The notes under the pieces were generated by a model. That model did no database searches. It was given only the letters and a program-made list of their open reading frames with translations, and was not told where the DNA came from. Below, piece after piece: positions 34,128 through 43,544 of a stretch of 64,000 bases of DNA (positions are counted from its first letter, which is position 1; each line of letters starts with the position of its first letter). The position numbers were made by a program, and so were the translations under genes. Source of the DNA: Pseudoalteromonas spongiae UST010723-006 (GTDB lineage Bacteria > Pseudomonadota > Gammaproteobacteria > Enterobacterales > Alteromonadaceae); contig NZ_CP011040.1 in the NCBI RefSeq assembly GCF_000238255.3, forward strand, positions 1,534,239 through 1,598,238, read 5' to 3'.

Positions 34128-36428
34128 TCATGGCAATTTTGATTCTCGATGTTGTTCAATCAATGTGATTTGTGAGCCGATAACCTCTTGCATCTGTTCT
34201 TTTACATACGGCTTAGATAAGTGCGCATTCATGCCGATAGCTAAATACTTCTCAACTTCAGCCTCCGTTACATTTGCAGTAAGCGCTATAATTGGTAGGG
34301 CTTCCTTACTGTAAGAGTTACGTAAAATTTTAGTTGCCTCGATGCCATCCAAAATAGGCATTTGAATATCCATTAATATGATATCAAAAGAATTATTACT
34401 AATAATATCAATCGCCTGCTGACCGTTTTCAGCAATCTCAAAATAATAACCAAACCCTTTTAGAATTGTACTCGCAATCGTTTGATTAATTTTATTATCT
34501 TCAACTAATAGCACTCGAATATTTGAATTATTTCTGCAAGGTAATTTAGCTTTATTATCGACCTCGGACTGTAATTTAGTTGATATTAACTTGTACAAAC
34601 GACGACGCGTAATCGGTTTTGCAATGAAATCTAAATCTAGTGGTACATCGTGTAATTGCTTTTGTAAAAAGACAGTGTCAAACGCACTGAAAACAATAAC
34701 TTTTGAAGGACAAGCTTCAAGTTTACTTAAGTAGTTGAGCAGCGGTATGCAGGTTTCTTTACCCAACTGATAGTCTACCATAGCGATTTCAAAGGCTTGC
34801 TCGTTAACAATCGTCATAGCTTCAGCAAGCGAAGTAACAACTGTTACGTGTAGATTCCAGCTTGCAAGCATATCCTTGATAATTGAACCAGTCGTTTCAT
34901 TGTCTTCAACACATAGCACCCGCTTTCCACCAAAATCTGAAGAGGGCTTTTCTACTTCATCGGCAGATTGAATTATTAGCGGTAGCTCAACCGAAAACGT
35001 ACTGCCCTTAGAGATTCGACTTTCTACACTGATTGTGCCTCCCATCAATTCAACTAAGAGTTTACTAATTGATAGTCCAAGTCCTGTACCGCCGTATTTT
35101 CGTGTTGTTGAAGTGTCGGCTTGAGAAAATCGCTGAAACAAACGTGACATTTGTTCCTCAGATAAGCCAATGCCAGTATCGATAACCTGATAGCAAAACC
35201 ATGTTTTGTCCCCCTTTTGTTGATGGCGTACCCGCAAAATAACGTGGCCTTGCTCTGTGAACTTTAACGCATTTGATAACAGGTTAATTAACACCTGACT
35301 TATGCGCACGGGGTCTCCTTTTAAGTTGGCGGGAAGCGATGGCGAAATATCAAATATAAGCTCAACTTGTTTTTTACTGTCGCCCTGACTCAACAAAGCA
35401 TCAATGTTGGCAATTAAACTGTCATGGCAAAAGCTAACTTGCTCTATCGTAAGTTTACCTGACTCTATTTTTGAAAAGTCCAAAATGTCATTGATGATTG
35501 TGAGCAGTGACTGAGCCGAAAAATGAAGTTTCTCAAGGTAGTCTTTTTGTGTATGTGTTAAGTTCGTTGCTAAACAGAGCTCTGTTAAACCAATAATGCC
35601 AGTCATCGGCGTTCGGATCTCATGTGACATATTTGCCAAAAACTGTGCTTTTACATTAGCCGCATGTTGATGCTTTTCAGACTCAATAATGATTTGTTTT
35701 TTTTGTCTTACTAAAACGATAATTAGTAAACCGATTAACGCTGCAAATGCGCTAAAAGAGAAATACAAAAATTGTAATTCACTACGATTCAATAAGCTTG
35801 TTTGCTCTCTGAAGCTGCTAGAAAGTTTTTCATTAATTTTTAAATCAGTAACATTGCGTTTTAATTGAGTCGCTTTTACAACGTTATCTACTATAAAGCT
35901 TAAGTGCTGCTCCACTAAGTACCAATCAGCTGAAGACTCTGGTATCTGGTTAATTTTATCTTTCAAGTCAGATAATTGCGACAACACCTGCGGGTTACTT
36001 TCAACAAGAAAATTTAAAAACGTTTTCGTGAGTTTTAGTTGTATCTCTGTTGCTTGTCCATTCCCAATAAAGTTACTACGAACAATCGTTCGCTTTGATG
36101 TTTTTAACATACTAACAAGCTGCACATACTGACTACTTTGGACTAAATATTCTTGCAATTCTTGCTTTATCGACACATTGCTTTGAATTAACGCCATTAG
36201 CATTTCAACTTTTTGCTGCAACTGAGCATACTTATCGTAATGTAAGGTCGAGGTTAAATTAGTTGAAACAACTTCATTTTGGTACTGTGGCACGTATGTC
36301 TCTAACGACTGCAGCACCTCTACTTCATGCACTAACTCTTTAGAAACAAAAGATTGATTAACCGCTAATAAACTAAAAAACAAACACGTAATTAAAGCGA
36401 TAGATTCAGGAACAAAACTCGATTTCAT
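34128..36428 (-). CDS. Membrane hybrid histidine kinase with two receiver domains
   Basis: A 766-residue sensor kinase. TM helices at about 8-25 and 222-243 flank a 200-residue, mostly helical periplasmic sensor. The HisKA H-box is NMSHEIRTPMTGIIGL (about 265-285), and HATPase_c has an N-box (LINLLSNALKFTEQGH) and G-boxes (DTGIGLSEEQ, GGTGLGLSIS). REC1 (about 505-620) keeps the Asp in VDYQLGK, and REC2 (about 640-755) has ILMDIQMPILDG. No HPt domain is present, so a separate phosphotransfer protein is needed. It overlaps the upstream cytochrome c peroxidase gene by 4 bases. Confidence 0.93.
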   Translation of the reverse strand: MKSSFVPESIALITCLFFSLLAVNQSFVSKELVHEVEVLQSLETYVPQYQNEVVSTNLTSTLHYDKYAQLQQKVEMLMALIQSNVSIKQELQEYLVQSSQYVQLVSMLKTSKRTIVRSNFIGNGQATEIQLKLTKTFLNFLVESNPQVLSQLSDLKDKINQIPESSADWYLVEQHLSFIVDNVVKATQLKRNVTDLKINEKLSSSFREQTSLLNRSELQFLYFSFSAFAALIGLLIIVLVRQKKQIIIESEKHQHAANVKAQFLANMSHEIRTPMTGIIGLTELCLATNLTHTQKDYLEKLHFSAQSLLTIINDILDFSKIESGKLTIEQVSFCHDSLIANIDALLSQGDSKKQVELIFDISPSLPANLKGDPVRISQVLINLLSNALKFTEQGHVILRVRHQQKGDKTWFCYQVIDTGIGLSEEQMSRLFQRFSQADTSTTRKYGGTGLGLSISKLLVELMGGTISVESRISKGSTFSVELPLIIQSADEVEKPSSDFGGKRVLCVEDNETTGSIIKDMLASWNLHVTVVTSLAEAMTIVNEQAFEIAMVDYQLGKETCIPLLNYLSKLEACPSKVIVFSAFDTVFLQKQLHDVPLDLDFIAKPITRRRLYKLISTKLQSEVDNKAKLPCRNNSNIRVLLVEDNKINQTIASTILKGFGYYFEIAENGQQAIDIISNNSFDIILMDIQMPILDGIEATKILRNSYSKEALPIIALTANVTEAEVEKYLAIGMNAHLSKPYVKEQMQEVIGSQITLIEQHRESKLP

Positions 36429-37438
36429 AGTGTGCTTTCCGTTGCCAATTGACCACTAAAACTTTCCAGTAACGCCTTAATATCTTCTATATCTTGTTGT
36501 GATATTTTTCGGCCTAGTTGAGTTTCAGCCATAATTGAAATTGCCTCTTCAATTGTCTCTACTGAGCCATCATGAAAATACGGAGCAGTGTGCATTACAT
36601 TGCGCAAACTAGGCACTTTGAAAACATGTTTATCTGCCTCATTATGCGTAACTAAGTATCGACCGTAATCCAGTGACAAATTTTTGGGCATATGTTTAAT
36701 ACGACCCAGTTTTTGAAATACATTTCCACCTATGTTTTTCCCCTGATGACAAGTTATGCACCCAAAATCAACAAATTTAGAAAGCCCTCTTACTTGTTGA
36801 GTGCTGAGCGCAGACTGATCTCCAAGAAGGTAGCGATCGATCGGACTGTTTGGCGTGATCAAGCTTTTTTCATATAGAACGATGGCCTTTTTAACATGCT
36901 CAGGTGTGATTGCAGTGATAGCTAACTCTTCAAACGCATACTGAAACATTTCATCGCGAGATAGTTTTTCAATGATGTCAGCCCAGTTTGTGCCCATTTC
37001 AACCGGATTATGAATTGGCCCATCAATTTGTTCTTCAAGAGTAATTGAGCGGCCATCCCAAAACTGACGGAAATTAAAAGCCGAATTTAGAACTGTTGGA
37101 GAGTTTCGTATGCCAACTTTGCTCCCAACACCTGAAGAAACAGAGAAACCATCGTCTCCACCATAGTCAACCATATGACAGGATGCACAAGAGACAGTAT
37201 TGTCTTTCGACAATAAAGGACTATGAAATAACGCTTTACCTAAACTAACCCAACGTTTATCGATGTATTTTATCGAAGGGATCGGTTGTAATGGGTGGTT
37301 AACACTATATGTTTCATAAACCACCTCATCTTCTTGTGTTGTAGCCGTTTTAGCTCGACTCTTATAAAAATAAAAGCCTGCTGTAGTCAACGCTACGCAT
37401 AAAATCCCAGTGATAATTTTGGTGTAGTAGTAGCTCAC
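36425..37438 (-). CDS. Dihaem cytochrome c peroxidase (MauG/CcpA family)
   Basis: A 337-residue periplasmic enzyme anchored by an N-terminal TM (ITGILCVALTTAGFYFY). It has two c-type haem sites, SCASCHMVDYGGDDG (high-potential half) and CITCHQGKNIGG (second half), with conserved RNSPTVLNSAFNFRQFWDGR, PVEMG and a distal ligand segment (VPSLRNVMHTAPYFHDGS). It reduces hydrogen peroxide or oxidises a protein or ligand. It is coupled by a 4-bp overlap to a hybrid histidine kinase, which suggests redox or peroxide sensing, an inference from context. Confidence 0.92.
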   Translation of the reverse strand: MSYYYTKIITGILCVALTTAGFYFYKSRAKTATTQEDEVVYETYSVNHPLQPIPSIKYIDKRWVSLGKALFHSPLLSKDNTVSCASCHMVDYGGDDGFSVSSGVGSKVGIRNSPTVLNSAFNFRQFWDGRSITLEEQIDGPIHNPVEMGTNWADIIEKLSRDEMFQYAFEELAITAITPEHVKKAIVLYEKSLITPNSPIDRYLLGDQSALSTQQVRGLSKFVDFGCITCHQGKNIGGNVFQKLGRIKHMPKNLSLDYGRYLVTHNEADKHVFKVPSLRNVMHTAPYFHDGSVETIEEAISIMAETQLGRKISQQDIEDIKALLESFSGQLATESTL

Positions 37439-37754
37439 CGTTCCCTATCCTCCTGATAGTTAGCATCATAAGTATAGACAACATTTAATAACGGTAAGTA
37501 AAACACAAACTTGTGACTGAAATATTTTAGCCAAGCCCCGCTCAAATTGGTTCATTTGAGTGTTTCTTGTCACTTCAAGGAAATTGCTAAATAAATCTCC
37601 TTATTAGGATTTGTTGAAATTTAAAACGCAATTTTTGTTTTTTGAGCTTTTTGGTGGCGTGACCGAAAAATCACCGAATAATCGATATCGCCCACCCGCT
37701 CACCTTTGCACTAAAGCTAGTATGGAAACCAACACATAAGGGAGTAAGTTCTGG
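37439..37754. other. Intergenic region upstream of cytochrome c peroxidase
   Basis: About 315 bp. A GGAGGATAG-like ribosome-binding site lies just before the peroxidase start. No gene or strong repeat is seen; the leftward promoter of the peroxidase-kinase operon must be here. Confidence 0.5.
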
Positions 37755-38981
37755 CTAATTCTTACAGCCAGGCAAATCCCTTATTTTAACATCAACCCAA
37801 ACTAAACGATGATCTGACGAGGCACTTCTATTGGCAACTAAATGTGCACCTTGTTTACCTTTTGCGGGCCAAAACACAGCGCTGTTTAACACCTTTAAAT
37901 TTGCTGACGGCAACACATAGTCGGCACGCATTCCCCACCCTGCGGTATGTGTTGCAGCGTGTGTGTTTTCAAGTTTATTTTGCAAGCCACCTTCTGATTT
38001 TGGCGCGCCATAGTGATTAACATCTGGGTGAAACAATAATTGATTAATCGCATTTGGGTGCGCATCACCTTCCACTGCGCTGGCGTTTAAATCGCCTAAA
38101 ATCACAAACGACTCTGGACTAACGCCGCCATGGCGACCGTTATCATCATAAATGTAGTGATTGCTTGATGGGCTAATGTAATCTCGCCAAAAGCGGATTT
38201 CATCGTGATTGCGTTTTCCATTACGGTCTTCTTCGCCGTCAAATACTGGTGGTGTTGGGTGACTTGCCAGCACATGAATCGTGTTATCACAAACATTTAC
38301 CGGCACATCCCAATGAGACTTAGACGACAAACGCATTATCGCGCGCTCGTCACTTGAGTACCATTGGCTGCCATTTGGGTTAACTGGCATCAAGTTATTC
38401 GGCATATCTTGCCAAAGAAAATGCTGAAAAGTGCGGACTTGCTCTGAAACGATGGGATATTTCGACAACAGTACCATGCCATACTGCCCAGCGTAACGGC
38501 CAAAACCAAAATGAGTAAGCTTAACAGCATCACCTTTTAATTCGGTTTTTACCCCTGTGTTTACGGGAGCAAGATACACATATGGGTAAGTAATTGGCGC
38601 TAACCCATTTTGCGATACTTCAAGGTATGCCGTCTTAAATAAATCAATGCCTTTTTCGCGCTTTGCAATGTAATCAAACTCGTTAAGTAAAATAATATCT
38701 GGGCGGGTACGTTGAATAATTTCAGCAATATTATTAATTTGTTGCTCGTTACCACTTGCTAGTGCTTGCGTAAGCGCATTTGCATTTAGGGTTGATTTTG
38801 TAGCTGATTGTTCGCTTGATTGGTAATTCGTGGCTTCCATACTGACATTAAATGTTGCAATGCGAAGCACTTTGTTCTCGTTGGTATTTTTAACATCTTG
38901 CTGCGGTGTTGGCACAGCACTGCAGCCCAACAGCATACCTAACACGGCAGCGCAACTAATGGCACGTAAATTAATATTCAT
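37755..38981 (-). CDS. Endonuclease/exonuclease/phosphatase-fold lipoprotein
   Basis: About 408 residues of the EEP superfamily, starting MNINLRAISCAAVLGMLLGC; a TTG 12 bases upstream is a weaker start. The lipobox LLGC predicts a lipid-anchored periplasmic or outer-membrane protein. Fold motifs are RIATFNVSM (metal Asn), LLNEFDY (metal Glu), ILGDLNAS (Asp/Asn) and SSDHRLVWVDV (His). Relatives are exported phosphodiesterases or nucleases; a role in phosphate scavenging from DNA or phospholipid is plausible but not shown. It stands alone. Confidence 0.88.
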   Translation of the reverse strand: MNINLRAISCAAVLGMLLGCSAVPTPQQDVKNTNENKVLRIATFNVSMEATNYQSSEQSATKSTLNANALTQALASGNEQQINNIAEIIQRTRPDIILLNEFDYIAKREKGIDLFKTAYLEVSQNGLAPITYPYVYLAPVNTGVKTELKGDAVKLTHFGFGRYAGQYGMVLLSKYPIVSEQVRTFQHFLWQDMPNNLMPVNPNGSQWYSSDERAIMRLSSKSHWDVPVNVCDNTIHVLASHPTPPVFDGEEDRNGKRNHDEIRFWRDYISPSSNHYIYDDNGRHGGVSPESFVILGDLNASAVEGDAHPNAINQLLFHPDVNHYGAPKSEGGLQNKLENTHAATHTAGWGMRADYVLPSANLKVLNSAVFWPAKGKQGAHLVANRSASSDHRLVWVDVKIRDLPGCKN

Positions 38982-39473
38982 ACTCTTTAACAATGGCTGA
39001 ATTTGGCTCGGAAAATAGCTTAGTTTCTAGTTAAGCGCAAACAAAGACGCTCAGCCACCAATAAACACTTCATCCGTTATAACAGGCTCAAATTAAGCCT
39101 TGTGTAACTTTCTTTTACATCTATAAAAACACAACAATGGCAATAAGTTATATAATTTGATGCTAGAGCGTGTTGACCTTTACTGTCTATTTCTGCAGCA
39201 GTTTGTTTGGCATGTAGACAAGACAGAGCGATTGTGGTGTAGTTATTCTACATAAATGAGTGGAAATACAGTATAAATGCCAAACAAGCGCTGCCTGTAG
39301 GGTTCAACCCAAACCATTGTGCTCTTTGTTGTCGCTTTTTGACTTAGCCCACTAAGTCTACAAAGCGACGCCGCGATCAAAACGGTTTGGATTTGAACAG
39401 AATTTAGACCATAAAAGTCAACACGCTCTAATAATAAAAATAGGCTTTGCACAAATAAATTGTCATTCTACAT
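38982..39473. other. Intergenic region containing a MITE-like element
   Basis: About 490 bp with no real gene. Most is taken up by the element at 39164-39430; the first 180 bases are the promoter region of the EEP lipoprotein. A 69-codon ORF inside the element on the minus strand lacks a start signal and is not called. Confidence 0.6.
39164..39430. mobile_element. MITE-like element with terminal inverted repeats
   Basis: 267 bp bounded by TAGAGCGTGTTGACCTTTA on the left and its complement with one mismatch on the right. The outer TA at each end could be a TA target duplication, as for IS630/Tc1-type elements. It carries no transposase. Inner sequence includes an imperfect CGCTTTTTGACTTAG...CTAAGTC palindrome near 39330-39370. 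A fragment of its right end recurs at 45074-45112. Confidence 0.75.
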
Positions 39474-39926
39474 ATGAAAAAATTAATCCTCTGTTTACCC
39501 CTTGTTTTACCCAATATTGCGATGAGTTGCCCTACCTTGACCGGAACATGGGCATCATCCAGCGAAAAGTTCGAATCATTCAATAAAAAGTGGGCCAATG
39601 TTGACGGCAATGCGTGGGCTTTTATGACCCAAACTCAAGGTAAAGAAGTCATAACATTCAATAACAAACAGGAAATGCGCATCAACACCCCTGATATTGA
39701 AATCAAAATGGGCGAAAAAACCATGACGATGCCAGCAAAAGAAGAACGTATAAACTACTCAATTTTAGGATGTACCGATAGCAGCATTGTTTTACAGTTT
39801 GACCGATACGGTAAAACACAGATATCACAGCTCCATTTCGCAAACGAAACCACTTACTGGGAATATATGGGAAACTCACAAAATGATGGCAATAGCCACA
39901 TACGCGAGTATTACACTAAACGTTAA
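39474..39926 (+). CDS. Secreted hypothetical protein
   Basis: A 150-residue protein with a signal peptide (MKKLILCLPLVLPNIAMSC); the Cys after AMS could be disulphide-bonded with the single later Cys in GCTDSS. The mature part begins LTGTWASSSEKFESFNKKW and is rich in beta-strands, consistent with a small lipocalin-like or beta-barrel domain, but no family is recognised. The start lies about 44 bp to the right of the MITE-like element, so its promoter may lie in or next to that element. A second small gene follows 11 bp after it. Confidence 0.75.
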   Translation: MKKLILCLPLVLPNIAMSCPTLTGTWASSSEKFESFNKKWANVDGNAWAFMTQTQGKEVITFNNKQEMRINTPDIEIKMGEKTMTMPAKEERINYSILGCTDSSIVLQFDRYGKTQISQLHFANETTYWEYMGNSQNDGNSHIREYYTKR

Positions 39927-39937
39927 CGTTGCAACCC

Positions 39938-40261
39938 ATGAAAAAAATCGCCACTTACACCGACACACAAAGAAAAGAAGTGCTTTACTTTGCAATTAAC
40001 CAAAGCAATGTGGCAAAACCTTTTGTGCTTGGCGGCTATACTAACGATCCCAACTTGCCTCCGATTGCACAAACCGGAGGCGCCAGGTCATTTGGTTTAA
40101 GTGAGTTAGATAGTGCTGTTGGTCCAGGAGGACTAAGCTGGCGCGATTTTTTAAGCAAAATAGGATGCAGTTGGGGCATACCTATTATTGAAAAAGCGAA
40201 ACAGGAACAGAGCACACACTATGCCTTGGAAACCTTTATTAAACGAGCTTTAATACCTTAA
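39938..40261 (+). CDS. Hypothetical protein
   Basis: About 107 residues starting MKKIATYTDTQRKEVLYFAINQ; the in-frame TTG at 39929 is less likely. No signal peptide. The Gly/Pro-rich middle (VLGGYTNDPNLPPIAQTGGARSFG) is followed by SWRDFLSKIGCSWGIPIIEKAKQ, which could be an amphipathic helix pair. No family is recognised. It is 11 bp after the secreted protein and probably co-transcribed. An effector-immunity-type pair is conceivable because one partner is secreted and one cytoplasmic, but nothing in the sequence proves it. Confidence 0.65.
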   Translation: MKKIATYTDTQRKEVLYFAINQSNVAKPFVLGGYTNDPNLPPIAQTGGARSFGLSELDSAVGPGGLSWRDFLSKIGCSWGIPIIEKAKQEQSTHYALETFIKRALIP

Positions 40262-40326
40262 TATCTTTATTAATACGCTACAAAATATACCTAAACACTT
40301 AAAAACCTTACTTTTAAAAACCTCAA

Positions 40327-41433
40327 TCAAAGCCCCTTCATCCAAAATTGACTTAACTGCGTAGCTGAAATATTTGAGGGTGATTGCGGCTCTGTCTGCT
40401 CAACAAATATTTTTTGAGCGACTTGCCGACCAACGGTTTGAGCAGCTGTAGTTTTAGTGAACCTTTGTTGATAAAAGCGTGTAAGGGCATCATTCAACTC
40501 AACTTCTGGGTGCAAAAGTTGAATAAGATGCCATGCATCTTCTAGCGCCTGACATGCGCCTTGCCCTGATGTGGGTAAAGGAGCATGAGCGGCATCACCT
40601 ATAATCACAACGTTATCGTGGTGCCAATATGGTAATGGCTCAATATCATGAACAAAAATACGGTTTAACGTTGCTTTATCAGTTGCGTTTAGCACACTTC
40701 GAACCAGCTTTGGCCAGTTTTTAAAACGGGCATTAACCTCTTTTTGCCAATCTGCCAAAGTCCGCTCTCTAGCTATTTCTGTATTCCATGCCGCAGCCCA
40801 ATAACACCAACCTTGTTTAACGGGCACAATGCCGAACCGCTCTGCGTTATCACGAAAATCACAAATAGTATTAGATACGGAATCTTCGCTTAGCTTGCTA
40901 ACACCAATAATATTTATAAAACCATGGTAACTGGGCGTTACAGTTTTTGGGTATAAAAACTGGCGCACCGCTGAGTTCATACGTCCATCAGCACCTACTA
41001 CCAAATCAAATGTTTGTTTAAGGCTAACGATATCTTGCGATTTAATGGAACAACTCAAGCAAATAGTACCACCTAAATCAGTAAATGCTTTTACCAAAAT
41101 CTTCATAAGATCGCGCCGTAATATGGTGACACTTGGAAAGCCACACAACAGGTTCACTTCTTCAATATCAAATTCACCTTGTTGTACACCATAATGATTA
41201 AAATGCCGCATATAATCGGGTTTTCCCCCAGCACGCGTTACTTCACTTTCTAGTCCTAGCTGCTGCAATACAAACATGGCATTTGGCCACAGGGTTACCC
41301 CCGCACCAATTGAGCACACTGAACTAGCGCGCTCGTATACTGTGACCTTGTAACCTCGTTTTGTGGCAAGTATCGCCAGTGCCAATCCCGCCACGCCTGC
41401 ACCAACAATCGCAATTCGATTAATGTTATTCAT
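40327..41433 (-). CDS. FAD-dependent aromatic-ring monooxygenase-like protein
   Basis: A 368-residue flavoprotein of the PHBH/salicylate-hydroxylase class. The dinucleotide site GAGVAGLALA with acidic YERA is at the N-terminus, the DG motif is VVGADGRMNSAVR, and the GD motif is VIIGDAAHAPLPTSGQGACQALEDA. It is divergent from a LysR regulator across about 100 bp, the usual layout for a regulated oxygenase gene. The substrate is unknown; no ring-cleavage genes are near. Confidence 0.9.
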   Translation of the reverse strand: MNNINRIAIVGAGVAGLALAILATKRGYKVTVYERASSVCSIGAGVTLWPNAMFVLQQLGLESEVTRAGGKPDYMRHFNHYGVQQGEFDIEEVNLLCGFPSVTILRRDLMKILVKAFTDLGGTICLSCSIKSQDIVSLKQTFDLVVGADGRMNSAVRQFLYPKTVTPSYHGFINIIGVSKLSEDSVSNTICDFRDNAERFGIVPVKQGWCYWAAAWNTEIARERTLADWQKEVNARFKNWPKLVRSVLNATDKATLNRIFVHDIEPLPYWHHDNVVIIGDAAHAPLPTSGQGACQALEDAWHLIQLLHPEVELNDALTRFYQQRFTKTTAAQTVGRQVAQKIFVEQTEPQSPSNISATQLSQFWMKGL

Positions 41434-41534
41434 TTTTCAATCTCTATAGTTAAATCGGAAACGATAATTACAAAATCAATAAATAGGATAAACATGCTAA
41501 TATTGATTTGTTAATCCCATTATTTGAGTTAATA

Positions 41535-42434
41535 GTGATAGAAAAAATAGAGCTGCAATGGTTACTTAGCTTTCAGGTTGTTTATGAACAACTCAGTTTT
41601 AAGTTAGCGGCAGAACAACTAGAAATACCGACCTCGAATGTCAGTCGACATGTCGCCTTATTGGAGCAAAACCTCGGGTTACGATTGCTGGAGCGCACAA
41701 CGCGAAAAATGATTTCAACTGCCGCTGGAAAACAGCTTTATCAGTCAATTACACCGCTTACCTGTGCGATAAATGATGCGTTGGAAGAAGTTTCTCAATT
41801 TGGCGATTCATTATCTGGGCACCTAAAGGTCGTGATGCCAGATCTTCCCTTTCTAGCTGAGATTATTGCGGATTTTTGTTTTGAGCATGCACAAATTAAT
41901 CTCAGCTGCGATACCCACTTAAACCCGCAAGAAGGCTTGTTAGATGGCTACGATTTGGTGTTACGCTTTGGTCGTGGCGCATTAGAGGATTCCGGCTGGG
42001 TAGCTAAAGAAATTATTCGCTGGCCTAGCTGTGTGGTGGCGTCTCCTCGTTTGCTTGAGCATACCGCATTACCAAAGTCATTAAGCGATATGAGCAAAGT
42101 GCCGTGCATCACGTCGCTATCCGTACTGCAAGGTATGCCTTGGCGATTTAAAGGCGAGCAAACCATTCAGGTGCAATCAGATTACAAGGTCAATAGTGGT
42201 CACATGGCAAAAGCGGCGGCATTAAAAGGACTTGGCTTTGCGATATTGCCGATGCATGCGTGCCAAACAGAAATTGATAACGGTAGTCTTATCAAAATAG
42301 CGCTAAACTGCGAACCTGAAGATCTTGTTTTATATGCATTATACTCGGGAAGAAAGTACCCACTAGCAAAAGTAAAAGCATTTTTGGATCACCTAATTTC
42401 AGGGCTAAAAGAGCTCAATTTAACCACTAGCTAG
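41535..42434 (+). CDS. LysR-family transcriptional regulator
   Basis: About 300 residues. The N-terminal winged HTH is IELQWLLSFQVVYEQLSFKLAAEQLEIPTSNVSRHV (read in parts), followed by LLEQNLGLRLLERTTRK. The C-terminal periplasmic-binding-like ligand domain spans about 95-295. The GTG at 41535 gives a normal LysR length; a TTG at 41508 is possible. It is divergent from the flavin monooxygenase gene, which it probably regulates from the intervening 100 bp. Confidence 0.92.
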   Translation: MIEKIELQWLLSFQVVYEQLSFKLAAEQLEIPTSNVSRHVALLEQNLGLRLLERTTRKMISTAAGKQLYQSITPLTCAINDALEEVSQFGDSLSGHLKVVMPDLPFLAEIIADFCFEHAQINLSCDTHLNPQEGLLDGYDLVLRFGRGALEDSGWVAKEIIRWPSCVVASPRLLEHTALPKSLSDMSKVPCITSLSVLQGMPWRFKGEQTIQVQSDYKVNSGHMAKAAALKGLGFAILPMHACQTEIDNGSLIKIALNCEPEDLVLYALYSGRKYPLAKVKAFLDHLISGLKELNLTTS

Positions 42435-42495
42435 TGGCAATAAACAGTGTATTGGTTTAGCTAAAATATCAAATGCAATAAAGACTAGCGAAAAT

Positions 42496-42525
42496 AAAAA
42501 AGCGCTGAATTATCAGCGCTTTTTA
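42496..42525 (+). terminator. Rho-independent terminator after LysR gene
   Basis: AAAAAGCGCTGA-ATTA-TCAGCGCTTTTT, near-perfect stem with a terminal T-run. It ends the LysR transcript; the convergent lipoprotein gene ends about 150 bp away. Confidence 0.85.
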
Positions 42526-42676
42526 AGAGCATCTTGTTAAATATTTCCCACTTTAACTATGGGAAGCGTACATTTATTTAAGCTAAAGCTGTTAAATCGC
42601 TAGCGCAATAAACAACAGCTATAGCCTAGTTTTTATTTACAACACAGACGATGCGCTATTGTATTTGTTTTTATAA

Positions 42677-43141
42677 TTACGCTTTACAAATTAGCTTTTC
42701 AGCTTGTTTTGTATCGATTTTCTTAAACAGTAAATCCATTGATAGCGAAATACGTTCTGCAGCGTTACCGAACTTACCAAAACCACCACAACCAACAGTA
42801 TCTACTCTTACGTTACCGATACGATTGTTTTTGTTGTATAAACTAATATCTGCATAACGCATGTAAGTTGTAATATCCCACGCCCAATTTGCTTGATATA
42901 CAATAGCTTGGTCATACTCAAGTACATAATTTGGCGTTTCTACAACTTCAAATTGGTAACCTTGTTTTGTTAACCAACCAGTAATTGAGTCACGCACGCC
43001 ATCACGTGTGCGTGTGTCGTCAATTACAGTAACGGTTTTATTGGTTTCAAGTGACGCTTGCTGTGAGTTTTGCACTACTGTCATACAACCAGAAAGTAGT
43101 AACGTAGAAGTAATAGCGACTGCTGATGCTAACTTTTTCAT
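42677..43141 (-). CDS. Sbal_3080-like lipoprotein
   Basis: A 154-residue lipoprotein with lipobox LLSGC (MKKLASAVAITSTLLLSGC). The mature chain has TVTVIDDTRTRDGVRDSITGWLTKQGYQ and ends with a Gly-rich VDTVGCGGFGKFG and a C-terminal helix. It matches the family I know as Sbal_3080-type lipoproteins of Shewanella and relatives, function unknown. It is monocistronic. The second and third Cys of the mature protein could form a disulphide. Confidence 0.75.
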   Translation of the reverse strand: MKKLASAVAITSTLLLSGCMTVVQNSQQASLETNKTVTVIDDTRTRDGVRDSITGWLTKQGYQFEVVETPNYVLEYDQAIVYQANWAWDITTYMRYADISLYNKNNRIGNVRVDTVGCGGFGKFGNAAERISLSMDLLFKKIDTKQAEKLICKA

Positions 43142-43544
43142 GAATTCAAAATCCTTTGAAATATTGAGAGGGGTGTTTATGGGCTTTTGAATTTTTGCGG
43201 GATTAAGTGAGTATTTACTACAAAGCGATGCTAAGTCAGTTTTGTATAAACCTTAGTTTAACCACTACAAAAACTACCAAGAAAGCCGTAAAGACCCTAA
43301 AGATTGTTTTTAAAAACACTTTATCAAGATAAAGTAACAGTATGATTTATATCACATTTAGTACTACTAATCCCAATAAATTATTAGTTTTATCTCAACA
43401 AACGTTAAACAAACTAAAATATCAAAGAGGCGAGAAAACTAAATTGCTAGATAGGCTCTAACCAAATTGATACTAAAATCCTGAAATATCTGCCACATCA
43501 CATAGTAATGTCTTACCAAATGAGGTTTTCAGTAGGCGCAATTA
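43142..43544. other. Intergenic region
   Basis: About 400 bp between a lipoprotein gene and a diguanylate cyclase gene. ACTTTATC-AA-GATAAAGT at 43318-43335 is a perfect 8-bp-arm palindrome, a possible operator for the leftward lipoprotein promoter. No ORF is convincing. Confidence 0.45.

Noticed and set aside
39243..39452. 69-codon minus-strand ORF inside the MITE-like element
   Set aside because: It reads through the terminal repeat and has no start signal; a chance frame.
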